Assembly (NCBI GenBank): GCA_026874595.1
Contig: CM049316.1
Span: 44,901,695-44,965,694, forward strand
DNA length: 64,000 nt
Direction: 5' to 3'
Source of the DNA: Sipunculus nudus
Lineage: Eukaryota > Annelida > Sipuncula > Golfingiida > Sipunculidae
The notes under the pieces are model-generated. The model worked only from the letters and a program-made list of their open reading frames with translations. It was not told the DNA's origin and did no database searches. Positions 48,048 through 60,837 of the stretch are shown here, one piece after another. Every line of letters starts with the position of its first letter. The first letter of the stretch is position 1. The translations under genes and the position numbers were made by a program.

Positions 48048-49639
48048 TATAGACATTATTATTTTCTGTTGGATTCATCTAATGAAGTGTTAGGCATTTA
48101 TATAAGAAAGAATATCCCCTTAGCCCACAAACGAAAGGAGAACATTCCAAATATGAACACTGTGTGTTGTGTATTCCGTTCTCTGTTCTACACCTGACAG
48201 CTTTTATTGTAACACGAATTCAGGTTGATTACAAGGCCGCTGAAAGTGTTCAGCTCCATCACGTTTTAGCATTGCATTGACCATCCAAGGAAATTATGAC
48301 TTCTTAATAAAACATGCAAGTCTTTTGCATTAAATTAGGAGAAAGTTTTGGAACATATTACTGTGTACACCTTTTAAGTTGTCGAGCAGGCCCTTTTTAC
48401 TTAGGATTCACTGTAAATCCAAAAATTGGTATCAGTTTACTATAATATTTGCGTTATTGTTTTAAATATTTGTGAAATTAATGGTAATATTTTATTAGTT
48501 TAGATGACACTAGCCTTTAATGCCAGTTGCATATATAGCACAGCTCTATAAGGTAACAAGACTATCATTTTTGTTGAAAATTGATCAACTCCGTTACAGC
48601 TCTTAATTGTAACAATATTTTCCTGGATTAAGATAATGTTGGCATTTCTTTACTTTCTCAAGTATTTTATTGTCATTTAAGGAGAAATATGTTTTTATTG
48701 AATTCATATTGAAATGGTTAAATACCTAGTAGGTAGGCATTTAGCAAGTTCTTTCTCGCAACAATCCCGAGCTGAGTTGTTCAATTTAGCAGTAATTTAC
48801 ATTAATTGACTTTATGTGTTTAAAATAAACTTTATATGGTAAACTTTTGTTTACCGGTCAGGGTAACTTGTGTCGATATATTTTAGCATGATACAACTTG
48901 ATAGTTATCTGTTTACTTTTTGTTCAAATGTGTTAAAAGTTTAGGTAAGAATATCTTAATAATTTAGTGCGTTATCAACTCCGTTACATTCCAGTCAGCG
49001 CAACATTTTAGCCAAAAACTATATTCGACCGTTTTCCTCCAGACTTTGCAGAAGATAACGTTACAAACTATTGTCAAATGATGGACAATTTGTAGGAGAT
49101 CAGTAATATTGAGCGTATACCTGTCTCTTTTAGCAAGTTCTCTTCAATGCACTTTATGGGTCAAACATTTGTGTGCACTATCACCTTATTATTTAGCATT
49201 AATAAAAATGTCAGGAATAATTTTCATATCAAACTCTAGTGTTTATGATGATTGTGTACCATACTTTTGTAAAATCTACATACGTGACACATTCATTCTT
49301 CTTTTTTTACCGCATTATTTTGTGATTTAAAAAAAATAAACTGCTGTAACGGAGTTGACTTGCTGACTAAAGACTGCTATTCTTCTATTGAGGTAAAAAA
49401 GCAAGTATGGATAAAAGTGCGCTGCTGATGGGAGTTTTTGACCTTTCATATATCCCGCTTGAAAAGGAAAGAAGAAAAAATGAATTTTGCAACAACTTTT
49501 TTCCCTCTGTTTGGGAACTCGAAATTGACCCCTATTCTGAGAATTACACATATACTAGTATATATAGGCTACCGTGTACATGATATAACCTAGCTAGGGC
49601 TCATCTTTAGATATAATACCTTAATTTAGGCCTATCTTA

Positions 49640-49647
49640 AATTGCTG

Positions 49648-49694
<47 letters not shown>

Positions 49695-50989
49695 AGCTTT
49701 GGGGCCGGGGGGGATGAGGTGGGCGCCCCCCCCCCCCGAATTAAGGGTTGAGGTCAGTGCATGTAACCTCTCTTTGTGAAATGACGAAAATTCCATCAAT
49801 TTGAATGTAAAATTCATTGTATTTCTTCTTAGTCTTTATAGTACATGCCTCACTTGAAAACAAATGATTTCATTTCTTAATTGAGTGTGTTTCGTGATAC
49901 AGGCCATAATTGTGTATTGTTAGAGGTATGGGAATTAAATTTAATGCTATTCATTTTAGTGAGAACGGTTAGAAGTTGCTTGTATGCGTAAATTGGTAGG
50001 CCTTTAGACATCCTTTGCCTCTCTGTATACAAGCTTATATTTGTTTCGTGCTTCATACAATGCTCGCCTATGGTTTGAGTACAATTTAAAAAATAAGGTT
50101 CTGAAGTTCATTAAGATCTGTAAAATACTATATAAGGGTATAAATATTATCGATTTGACACATGCACATGGTTCTGTAAATGTAAGTAACATTTAATATT
50201 TTGTAATTTGTTTTGTGTGGTGCAACGTATATGATTAAAAGTAGGAAATTGTAAAAAAAAATGCATTAAAAATTTATATATATATTTGTTTTTCAAAATT
50301 TTCCAAACCGGGTGAGGGGATAACCCCCTCCCACATTCACCCAGCCCTTTCGGGCACTTAGGCGTCCTCAAACTCTGGGTTTCGGGGAAGTAGTAATATA
50401 CTTTTCTTAAAGTAGTTTTCTTCTTAGTATGACATTCTGCCGCCAGATGTCACCGTTCATATGGTAAAGTACATGTACGTTTCACATCAACTCCCCGGAA
50501 GGACCCAAGAAACATCATGTCGACTATATAACAGCAGGCCACTGTAAAGAAGTTAAGCAGCGGGCGCGCGGCGTTAAACAAATCTATTAAATGAAACGGA
50601 ATCACCTAGGCCTACATGTTGTAAAAGAAATCACAAACCAAATTTTACATTGCATATTAGAATGATATTTATATTTCATAATTATATGACTTAATATAAA
50701 TATTGCATAACGATCAATGGATTTTATTACATAGAATAGTGGAAAAGTGTAATATGACGATATTATTCTCGGAAAAGCCTGTCGCAAGTGCCTTGGCAGC
50801 TTGCCAAATCCATTGAACGAGTCGTGTCGATATCTGGTCGATCATGACATGCCTCCTAACATTAATAAGTATGTAGTTATACGCCACCCGCATGTTCATG
50901 AATGCTCTCAGTGTTAATATGTATTTTTATTCAACATGAACGGAATCTCATTATATTATATTACATTATATTTTATATAAACAAGTGTT

Positions 50990-51036
<47 letters not shown>

Positions 51037-51045
51037 TTATCTTGT

Positions 51046-51088
<43 letters not shown>

Positions 51089-51320
51089 GTGTAAGGAATC
51101 AAACGATTGTAAGCATCGTGTTAACTAATAAGTTTCGCACCGTTGTACGGCACTCTCCAGAACGGTATGGCTGGAGGGGCTGTACATTGAACATCTAGCT
51201 GGTTGTTCACTGAAGCGTGTTTGTGCTAAATACCTGTACAACGTGCCTAATCTGGATAAAAAAAGGGTCGTTTACCGATATATATCATTTGATGAATCGT
51301 TTACATGTATACTACATACA
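49640..51320. other. Low-complexity intergenic DNA
   Basis: (TA)n at about 49650-49690, a G/C tract at 49702-49740, (TG)n(TA)n at about 50990-51086. The rest is unassigned and AT-rich except a CG-richer patch near 50430-50580. Confidence 0.5.
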
Positions 51321-51533
51321 GGGGCGGATCCAGGATTTAGGAAATGGGGGGGTTCAACCCAGGAGGACAAAAGAAAACCCTAAAAAAATGTTCCCAGGTC
51401 TGGAAAAGGGGGAGTCCAAGCCGCAAAATTTTGTCTGAAGCCCTTAAAAAAACGTTTTTTCTGATGGAAAAGGGGGGGGGGGGGGGGGGGTCCGGACCCC
51501 CTGGACCCCTCCCCCGGATCCGATTCTGACATA
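51321..51533. mobile_element. MITE, GGGGCGGATCCAGG family
   Basis: Starts GGGGCGGATCCAGGATTTAG and ends CTCCCCCGGATCCGATTC, imperfect inverted ends with G-rich and C-rich subterminal tracts. It is the best-preserved relative of fragments at 3461, 5990, 23100 and 43785. Confidence 0.65.
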
Positions 51534-51839
51534 AATTCATATGTAAAGCTATACGGTTTTGTGATTTTACCCACGTTTACATCAATGACAGATATAGTCA
51601 ACATTTCAAGTGGGACTTGAATGAATCATATTATCCAAGGAAGGTTATATTTTTACCCTGTATGAAAAACCACGGTACGTAATTTAATATAAATTATTTT
51701 CGAGAAAACTTTGAGAACTGTAGCTTCCTGAGCTATGCAGGATAGGAAACCTCATTCAGGTGTAATGCGGGCCCGGATGAAGGATCGAGCGGATGAAGGA
51801 AGATATTTTATACTTGATGGAAGTATGATGCGCTCGACC

Positions 51840-52173
51840 TAGCTCCATTTTCGCTACAAAAGCAGCTGGGCAAGCTCTATACAGCTTCATTATCTAATCG
51901 TCTGAGCTGTGGACACACCGAGTAAGCAGCCCTGGCGACTGCATGAGCTGTCCAGCAATCGGCACATCAGCTGGTCAGGTCATGCCAGTACTGTTTGGCA
52001 TCAATACAGCCCTGGCCGGCCTATCGCTGGGTCTGCTGGCATAGTAACCATGCATTCCTTAGTGTTATTAGCGGCTTTGGACATTCCATCGGTGAGGCTC
52101 TTAGCAAATACCCTCCCGGCGTAATAACAAATATTGACCCCAGTCCTGGTCTTGATACCACCCTTATTTACAG
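51840..52173. other. CG-richer exon-like block, strand uncertain
   Basis: The plus strand ends TTACAG before GTAATT, like a donor. Open frames include ISGFGHSIGEALSKYPPG on plus and AGRVFAKSLTDGMSK on minus; neither is recognised. Composition contrasts with the AT-rich surroundings. Confidence 0.25.
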
Positions 52174-52270
52174 GTAATTAACGCGGTTATGTGTAGAGTA
52201 CGTAGGGTTCAGGATTATACGAGGTTTTGTTAAACGCAGGAGGATCGGGGCCTCAGATTCGTTTATAATT

Positions 52271-52389
<119 letters not shown>

Positions 52390-52849
52390 AACCTCAGAAT
52401 GTATAGCGATGTTATACATAAATACATGGACTGCATAATAAATACATAAAGTAAGAATTCATTTGTATTGTGGTGTTTTATATAAACTAGCGACACGTAC
52501 ATTTCCCCTCTGACACAAGTACAATGAGTCTAACATGCCAGCTCGAAAACTGCGCTGGAAATCTCTGTTATAGGAAACAAATACATACAATAAGTTTGAC
52601 AACATATCAATAATGATAAGTATCCTATCATTTAGAAAAAAAAACATTTTCATAGCATATGGGCCATGGCGGTAGAGTGAAGTTGGTTTAAAGGAAATCG
52701 GAACATCAGTTATTGAGATATCAGTGTACGTATGGAATTTTAAATCTCAATTAAACGACCAAGTGGGGTTGTTTACGACCCCAGCTATGTTTTTATATGT
52801 GCCGTTTTGATTTTTTTAAATCAAAAAGATGTTTCCTACCATAACTTTG

Positions 52850-54955
52850 TCAATTAATGACCTCCCTGAATCCAAACTTTCTAAGTTTCAGTATGTCAGT
52901 AGACACAAGTTTTGTCATAATTAGTTCATCTAATTTTCAGAGTGCTAAGCATTTTTAGGATGCAGGTCACAGTGACATATATAGTTACAGTATCTAAAAG
53001 GACTCAGTCAGGACCCCCCCCCCCCCCCCCCCCACCACTTAGGATTTTTAAGTGAGAAGGTTCATGGTCACAGGTTCATTTCGTGTAAAGTGTTTCAAAC
53101 AGGGTGCTAAAATTACTGTTTATTGCCCATAGTTCGAAAAATATGTGTCACAGTGACCTAACTGGGGTTAGGAAGATTTCACTTTTGAGGCCTCCCAGGG
53201 TCTAACATCAATTGGAAGATTTTAAGTTATAACAGTTGCAATTTGTTTCCATGCATGTGACTTTTGGGATTCCCAAAATATGTTTCTTGTCTGTATCTCG
53301 CAGCATGTAGGCTATTGCATGTGACCTAATTTATTTTAAATATATTTATTTAACCAAGAATACAAAAATAGTCAAATGTTTTCCTGGGAAACATATATAC
53401 AAACAAAGATTCAATACAAATACAAGGTGATGACAAGTGGATACAGTCAAACTGACATTGTGAGAACAACCATATATACAATAAAAAGAAAACACATAAT
53501 ACACATACAAAAATGCCTATTACATATTTACATCAGACCCATCCCATCAGATTGTTGAAACGAGATTACAACAAAATCAAAATCGTTTTGTGTCCCTCAT
53601 GTAACTGAAAACGAAACTAAAGAGTTTAAAATCATTTGTAGAAGTCAGGGAGCTGCTTCCCCACAGTAAAATATTATCTATTTCTAACTAAGTTTTCCTA
53701 GAGTAATTTTCATTTTTATGTGAAAATACAAAACAGCAAAATTCTAGCAAGAAGTGTGCGACTCTGTTCAATATAAAGTGGGCAGTCGAAAAAGTAATAA
53801 ACAAACATTTCGTCGAGTAGATCACATTCACATGTTGGCTTTTCAAAGATATTGACCTTAAACAGAAGGCTGTTCAGAGGGCTGCAGTAAGTGCGTAACC
53901 TCGTGTGTAGGATATTATCACTTGCTTTACTACCAAAAAAGTAATTTGGGGCCTTTTTTAATAAAACATATCGCACAATGCAGTTTTAGAATAAAGTGAT
54001 AGATGTAATTGTTCTTACATTTTCTAGTCAAGAGTTCAAAATTTCCACTGCCGTAGGAATGAATGAGTGTTGTGCGGCATGGAGTCTATATACTGCTACT
54101 ATATATTCGCTAGCATTTCTAATGTCTCTGTCAGATAAGGAGGTCCCAAATCGATTATTATTTTATAGACAGTCGTGGCAATTCTTACGTTCCTACGAAC
54201 AGACGATGTAGGCCAACAAAGCAAGTTTAACATTTGTGTGCTACTGCACCATCTTGTCGTACCAGTGCCCTGAAGCATGCCTTTACGCTGAACACTTTCT
54301 AGATTATTCGCCTGTGCTGCAGAACAATTGTTAAAAAATAGAGTCCAATATTCGAGGACAGAAATTACCATTGATTTATAGAGCGTATCTAGGATTTTTT
54401 TAAAGAAAAAATGAACGTGAAAGTTTTAAGCATGCCTATTCGTCTTAAAGCTTTGGTACAAAGATGCCGAATGTGGTCACGCCAGCTCAGGTCTTGAGAA
54501 TGCAGTATTGCTAGATTAGCTAACTGTTCTACCTCAGATATAACAGTTTTACTTAATATTAACGCGGGGTGAGATTGTCCTTGATATATCCTAGAGAGGG
54601 TAATGGCTTTTGACTTAGTACTATTGAATGTAACGTGCCATTTTGAAGACCACTCCTCTAATTTTGATAGATCACTATCTTCAGAGATTGGGCCGAGGCC
54701 ACAGGTAGTTAATCTTTGTGTACAAAGGAGTATCATCAGCGTACATGCGAAAAGTGTTTGCAATATCATTTGATATATCATTAACATAAGCTAAGTTTAT
54801 ATACTTATTATAATTATAATGACAGGTTTACAATAAGATTTTTCCAGGATCTTCCTAGGTGTCAAATAAGTTTTTAAGTCCGGACAACTGGACAGACGAC
54901 GGACAAGACAAGTTCTATAGTTCAGATGACTATCATTCAGCCGAGAAAACAAAAC
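52850..54955 (+). mobile_element. Interspersed element split by a LINE insertion
   Basis: The left part has GGTCACAGTGAC-TA words and a C18 tract (53012-53032). The right part (about 54835-54955) has TTTTTCCAGGATCTTCCTAG, GACAGACGACGGACAAGACA and AGTTCAGATGACTATCATTC, the family's usual end. The LINE fragment at 53335-54795 lies between. Confidence 0.55.
53335..54795 (-). pseudogene. Decayed, 5'-truncated non-LTR retrotransposon (reverse transcriptase remnant)
   Basis: On the minus strand YADD is readable at 54743-54732 (FRMYADD). A frameshift just after moves reading to DLSKLEEWSSKWHVTFN and DLSWRDHIRHLCTKALRR, typical of the post-catalytic and thumb region of Jockey/CR1-like LINEs. Further frame breaks precede VLEYW...LESVQRK (54099-54371) and a C-terminal piece (53716-53976). 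The 3' end is TTGGTTAAATAAATA near 53345. Endonuclease and earlier reverse transcriptase domains are missing, so it is inactive. Confidence 0.8.
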
Positions 54956-55088
54956 TTCGTTAGAACTCTATATAATACTTTTTACATATTTGCATGGTTT
55001 CAAAATGTTTGCGTTCTATCCAATGTGATCTAATTAACAATATAATTTACATTTATTATCTGTTTTTCTCATTTATTATGGTCTCCGT

Positions 55089-55149
55089 CAGGGGCGTAGC
55101 CAGGATTAAGGCTGGGTAGGGACCGAAATATTTTGCAAAGGCAACTGAA

Positions 55150-55205
<56 letters not shown>

Positions 55206-55583
55206 GAAATATATATATATATAAATTTATATATAACACCTCACGTTTTAATTCCAATTAGAAATATCAGTTGTACAAGATGAATTAATTAAAGAATACA
55301 TACATGTATATATATTTTAGGATCAAACCTATTGAAATGTATAATTCGTCCCAAAACCCTTGTCCAGATGTTTATTCGCTATAATTATTTTAAGAATATT
55401 CTTTAAAAATACCCTCTGGCATTAAGCTAAATTTGTGTAGGCTTATAGTAGTCATATATCATGTAAACAGTTTTTAATTTGTGATTCTTTTTGCGTTGTT
55501 TATGCTGATGGTCCTTGGATGGTGTCTTCCCGGTATAGCTGGACATGCTTGGCCTCTTGCGGCCCCCCTTGGCTACGCCCGTG
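55089..55583. mobile_element. MITE, GGGGCGTAGCCAGG family
   Basis: Left CAGGGGCGTAGCCAGG and right CCTTGGCTACGCCCGTG form inverted ends of about 17 bp with two differences. A (TA)n tract of about 45 bp sits inside (55153-55199). No coding. Confidence 0.7.
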
Positions 55584-56097
55584 GTCCACGACAGATGGGA
55601 TGGCATACGCATGTCCCCACTTTAGCCAGAATTTTAGCATGCCTTAATTTCATAATTCGAAGAATATGTACTCAACAAGAGACCCATGAGTTAAATGTTC
55701 ACTCTGTGCTATATAAACTATGCCTGATGGTAAAGTAAATATTCAATATCAGCAGAATAGTTCAACATAGGTGGCACATCTGCTTACCAGTCACATAAAT
55801 GTTGCAGCTTTTTCCGAGATATTTGGTATTCGTCATTACATGTTAATGGAATCAAATGAAACCATGAAATTTAAATTTCCATCGAGACAGAATTCTGAAA
55901 ATAATAATATTAAAGTCTTATTCTCTGCTTATAATTTTTCTTGCTCAACAAAATTGTTTATCATGACATGAAAGCAGGAGTGTTAATTTTTTCTGACTCA
56001 TCAATGAAAAAGTGGACCCACTCCTTGCGCGGTGGTTGTACACTGCAGTGGTTCCAGATCTTCACTTAAACCTTTGCTTTATATATCTGCTTTAAAA

Positions 56098-57352
56098 CTT
56101 GGAGGTGGATCTCATTGTTTGATTACAATTCTTGGAATTGCATCTCATTGGTTTGATTACAGTTCTTGGAGTTGGACCTCATTAGTTTGATTACAGTTCT
56201 TGGAATTGGATCTCATTGGTTTGATTACAATTCTTGGAGTTGGGTCTCATTGGTTTGATTACAATTCCTGGAGTGGGATCTCATTGGTCTGATTACAATT
56301 CTTGGAATGAAATCTCATTGGTCTGATTACAATATTTGGAGTTGGATCTCATTGGTTTGATTACAATTCTTGGAGTTGGGTCTCATTGGTCTGATTACAG
56401 TTCTTGGAGTTGGTTCTCATTGGTTTGATAACAGTTCCTGGAGTTGGATCTCATTGGTCTGATTACAGTTCTTGGAGTTGGTTCTCATTGGTTTGATAAC
56501 AGTTCTTGGAGCTGGATCTCATTGGTTCGATTACAGTTCTTGGAGTTGGATCTCATTGGTTTGATTACATTTCTTGGAGTTGGACCTCATTAGTTTGATT
56601 ACAGTTCTTGGAAATGGATCTCATTGGTTTGATTACAATTCTTGGAGTTGGGTCTCATTGGTTTGATTACAATTCCTGGAGTGGAATCTCATTGGTCTGA
56701 TTACAATTCTTGGAATGAAATCTCATTGGTCTGATTACAATTCTTGGAGTTGGATCTCATTGGTTTGATTACAATTCTTGGAGTTGGGTCTCATTGGTCT
56801 GATTACAGTTCTTGGAGTTGGTTCTCATTGGTTTGATAACAGTTCCTGGAGTTGGATCTCATTGGTTTGATTACAGTTCTTGGAGTTGGATCTCATTGGT
56901 TTGATAACAGTTCTTGGAGTTGGATCTCATTGGTTTGATTACAATTCTTGGAGTTGGATCTCATTGGTTTGATTAAACTCTTGGAGCTGGATCTCATTGG
57001 TTTGATTAAACTCTTGGAGTTGAATCTCCTTGGTTTGATAACAGTTCTTGGAGTCGGATCTCATTGGTTTGATAACAGTTCTTGGAGTTGGATCTCATTG
57101 GTTTGATTACAGTTATTGGAGTTGGATCTCATTGGTTTGATTACAGTTCTTGGAGTTGGATCTCATTGGTTTGAATACAGTTCTTGGAGTTGGATCTCAT
57201 TGGTTTGATTACAATTCTTGGAGTTGGATCTCATTGGTTTGATTACAATTCTTGGAGTTGGATCTCATTGGTTTGATTAAACTCTTGGAGTTCGATCTCA
57301 TTGGTTTGATTAAACTCTTGGAGTTCGATCTCATTGGTTTGATTAAACTCTT
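56098..57352. repeat. 34-bp minisatellite, about 37 copies
   Basis: Monomer words TTGGAGTTGGATCTCATTGG and TTTGATTACAATTC. A 408-bp block (12 monomers) with the marker GTTGGACCTCATTAG recurs at 56171 and 56579. Variants TTAAACTC cluster at the right end. Confidence 0.95.
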
Positions 57353-57639
57353 CACTGTTAGAAAAAAAGGTATGTTATACAGGTATTCTGTAGCAACAGA
57401 GGTAGAGTGCGGAAACTCTACCTATTTTTCCCCCATGACATGGGTATCTTGACAAATGTTTAGTATAATACCTCAGGAAAGGGTATCCTGATAATATTTA
57501 AAAAAATACCCCATACCGCGCTTCATAAAATTAGTTTACGCTATTGCCGGTAGACGTCCACACTGGTGATTTCTTAAATCGTCAGTTCGTCACGTGCCAT
57601 TGTCACATGATACAAGCCGCGCGCACCACAGTGCAGACG

Positions 57640-57696
57640 ATGGAAAGAACACGTGTACAACTACAAGAGCTGCAGAAGCAAGTAACTAGTATTCTG
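57640..57696 (+). CDS. Candidate first coding exon, unrecognised coiled-coil protein
   Basis: Reads MERTRVQLQELQKQVTSIL and stops exactly at a strong GTAAGT donor, phase 0. The 90 bp upstream are CG-rich and contain TCACGTGCC and TCACATGA, E-box-like sites, unlike the AT-rich surroundings. Heptad-like leucines suggest a coiled coil. I do not recognise the protein. A possible continuation is the GAACTGGCTG exon after the acceptor at 58645, which hits TAA after 17 codons, or the segment at 60706. Confidence 0.4.
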
Positions 57697-57945
57697 GTAA
57701 GTATTGAATGAAATATGAATTTTTCTTGAAAAATACAAATGTTGGTGGCAGTTTTTCATTATTATGAACTGCGATTACTACCGTGCCTCATATTATATTA
57801 TAAACGTGTGGTGCCGGCTTAACAATAACATATCTCCCACCGATCTTGATTCCTAGTATTGGTTTTGCTTATTATTTCACTATGAACGGGAAAAGATCAT
57901 CAGAAACTTATTATTTCAAATTTCTCATTGGAATTTTTCATAGAT

Positions 57946-58135
57946 GGCTCCAATAAATAAAGATTCAGATGGATTGGTTTCTTGGTTCAGTTCAGAGTGG
58001 GCCCAGGGAATTGAAGATGGCGGCACCTGCGTCATTTCCGGTTGGGAACACCCCGGCCTCCAGATGCACCTGAAAACAGTATTGTGCACCCACTGTATCA
58101 CTGCAAGGTGCACAATGTGACTAGGACATAACTGC
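57946..58135 (+). other. GC-richer open segment, exon-like
   Basis: After TTTTCATAG it reads MAPINKDSDGLVSWF and later GWEHPGLQMHLKT, with TGA after about 60 codons. It stands out in base composition from the DNA around it. It could be an alternative exon of the candidate at 57640 or a repeat; unrecognised. Confidence 0.22.
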
Positions 58136-58199
58136 AGGACCATTAGGCACATGCACATCTGACAGTCCAGGTGATCAAACAAGGACATTTAAACAGTAA

Positions 58200-60480
58200 A
58201 ACATGATGTCACACTAGACACTACATGTATATAGATCCATTGATCAGAGCTTTTATTTTTTAAGGATATTATTCAAGGTTCCATTCTGTCCGCTAATTTT
58301 TCACTGCACTGAAATATGTGTATAAATTATAATATAGCCATAATAAAAATAACTAATGACAATGTTTTTGTTCATCTTGAAATTACTTTTATGCTCCCAG
58401 TTGTACAAGCTGTGGTGCACAGGTGTGCCTTACCATAAAAAAGTATTTTGTACACTGTATTGATGCTTCTGAAGAAAAACATAGATAATTAAAACATAGT
58501 AATGATTTAAAACATGTGCATAGTATAAATAAGTTTATAACCTCTGTGTTTGGTACTCTCAAACCTATCAGAGTAAAAATCTCAGTATTAGCACAGGATT
58601 GACACATCATGCAGCAGTTGTCAATGGTTCTTTTAATTTAAGCAGGAACTGGCTGTAATATACAGAAACATGGACGACCTGATAGTTGGATGCAGATAAG
58701 GCATAGCCAGATCCTGGGAAAGGTTGCAGAACAAAATGATCAAGACAGAATCCTACAGCCTCAACAACAACATTGCATACAAAAAAGAATTGGATACAAC
58801 CTGGGGAACTTCCCCAATATACCTAGAATATTATGTAAGTTTAAATTTCAGCTGATAATGATAATGTATTGTATTTTTTGGCTAATTTTATAAGTCATTT
58901 CAGCTATAGCAATGACCTTTTATCAGGCATTATCTTTCGCTTATTGATTTTTTGATAATGTGCCCCCACCCCCCTTCCAAAAAGAAATTCTTCTTGGAAA
59001 GAGGCAGTCCACCCACCTGTGAGACCATGTTGTCCAGGTCTGATCAGCTGTCCTGGCAATCACCCATATACCACCACCACCCCTCCCCACCTCCAAATTT
59101 TGTTCTTGTGTCTAATTTACTTGCAGCGGAACAAATTCAGGTATTTTTATGAGAAAAAACTGTTTTAATTGTTTACATAGCAATCATACACAGTTTACAC
59201 AGGTTTTCAAAACTTATAGAGTGAAGTTTTTTATTGTTAAATTTATATATCTTTATGACTATTGTTACATTTATGTTTGTTTTTAGTCTGTTTTTAAATG
59301 TTTTATAATAATAAAAATTGCTTATGTATTTATTTTAACATATGTCAGATATGTAAAGTTATCCAGCTTTATCTGCAGTGCTGAATATATTCTTCTTAAT
59401 GGATTCTCCACTTATTTCAATTACTACATGGTGTAATGTAAACATAAGGCCTTGATTCTAGATGCTTATCTGAAATAATGGATATTTCTTCAACCTGATC
59501 TGTAAGGTACACCTAAGTGAATTTTTAGCTCCACTTACTGTATGTCCATAGTATGATGATCTGTTTGTCTGTTAACAGGGCACAAACCATATCGGTTTGA
59601 CCTGGACATTTATAACTTAACATCTAGGTAGGTCTTTGCAATATCACATACCAAATTAAGTCATTGTAACCTATGTTCTGTAAGTTATGTGCTTTTGTGT
59701 GTTTTGACGACTTATTTCAGGCTTTAAAAACACAAGTCTTGCATTCATCTCAAAATGGATAAAAGGTCATTCATTATCTGCACATATATCCATATCACAA
59801 TTAAAATATTAGGAAAATCAGCCCAGCCAATTCTTAATGACTGTTGCTGATACAATTGCAAATTAATAATATTTTTTGCTGTAGATGTATGAAATTCATT
59901 GATATGCAGTTTGGATGGTATTGATTTGTCTGAAATTTTGTGAACATATCATGGATCATAGATAGCCCTTTCACTTATGCAAAATTGGTACCACCATGAT
60001 CACCACCATATATATTTTCTTAATTTTTATGCATTGTTAATGATATGATTGCAAACCTAATAAATCAGGGTTGATATGTCTCAATATCAATTCAGCTAAG
60101 CAAACTTTTTATATTTGTGCAGCACTAGTTGAAAAAACATGCATCACTTAGGCATCATGTGCATCCTTCCACTTAACTGCTGCAGACACAATTGCAAAAA
60201 ATTGCTAAAATGGCAGCAATCTAAGTCTAAGGATGTCTCTGTATCACAGAGCAGCTGAGTGTCATGACCTGTATGTCACTTGTTTAATTTCATTTAACAG
60301 ATTAAGCATAAATCATGATACTTTAGTTTGTCTCCACATTTTTTAATACATTTTACAGAGTTCCATGTTTTCCATACATCAGGTATATTCATCTGCAAAG
60401 TACATGCTAGAATGTATACAAATATTCTTTTAAACTCCTTCAGCTGAGTGCCTTGGATCATGAGTCCCTTTTTTAAACAC
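58200..60480. other. Unassigned DNA plus a minus-oriented interspersed element
   Basis: Positions 59527-60475 start TTTAGCTCCACTTACTGTAT and end CAGCTGAGTGCCTTGGATCA then GAGTCCC, the reverse complement of the AAGTGACCCATGGGTCA...GCTCAGCTGAC start. So this is an element of the 668 family on the minus strand. A TGCC-rich C tract lies at 58961-58978. Confidence 0.5.
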
Positions 60481-60705
60481 CAGAAGATAATTGTTGATAA
60501 ATTTCAATATTTTGATATACTGGTAATTAGAATATGGAGATAATTAACATATTTAACCTGCCTTCAAGTATATTGTTATACTAGGGCATATTAATTTTTT
60601 TTAGATGGGCTCATTGAGTGCTCTATGTAAAAGCTCTATGTAAAATTGGGTATAACTTAAAACAGCAAGGATAATAAGTGGTGTGGTCTTTGTTCTATTC
60701 AGCAG

Positions 60706-60837
60706 ATTTCTGAAGTTAGGATGCAAAAGCAGGTTGAAGTGAATTTAAAACTTCCGAAAAAATTGCAGCAACACATGATTGGTCAAGTACACCAAGCACA
60801 CCAGATGCAGGAACTTCAAGATTACTACAAGTTATAA
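60706..60837 (+). CDS. Candidate terminal coding exon, unrecognised
   Basis: After a CAGCAG acceptor the frame reads ISEVRMQKQVEVNLKLPKKL through to QELQDYYKL and TAA, 44 codons. It is rich in Gln, Lys, Glu and Leu, like the 57640 exon, so the two could belong to one coiled-coil gene. No middle exon linking them in frame was found. Confidence 0.35.
   Translation: MSEVRMQKQVEVNLKLPKKLQQHMIGQVHQAHQMQELQDYYKL

Larger units (their letters stand above)
45803..49554. mobile_element. 3.75-kb element with 30-bp terminal inverted repeats and subterminal 13-bp motifs
   Basis: The left end 45803-45832 and right end 49525-49554 match as inverted repeats at 26 of 30 positions (TATATGTG-AATTCT---AATAGGGGTCAA). 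CTA occurs directly outside both ends, compatible with a 3-bp target duplication. TCAACTCCGTTAC or close variants occur at 46196, 46379, 46535, 46550, 46572(-), 48585, 48975 and 49346(-), clustered toward both ends. Removing the nested hAT insert leaves about 2.65 kb. No transposase is recognised. Superfamily uncertain. Confidence 0.65.

Noticed and set aside
51473-51490. G runs as G-quadruplex regulators (also at 85, 26023, 28771, 33288)
   Set aside because: Pure G or C tracts occur at many repeat edges and look like slippage-prone simple sequence; no link to a promoter.
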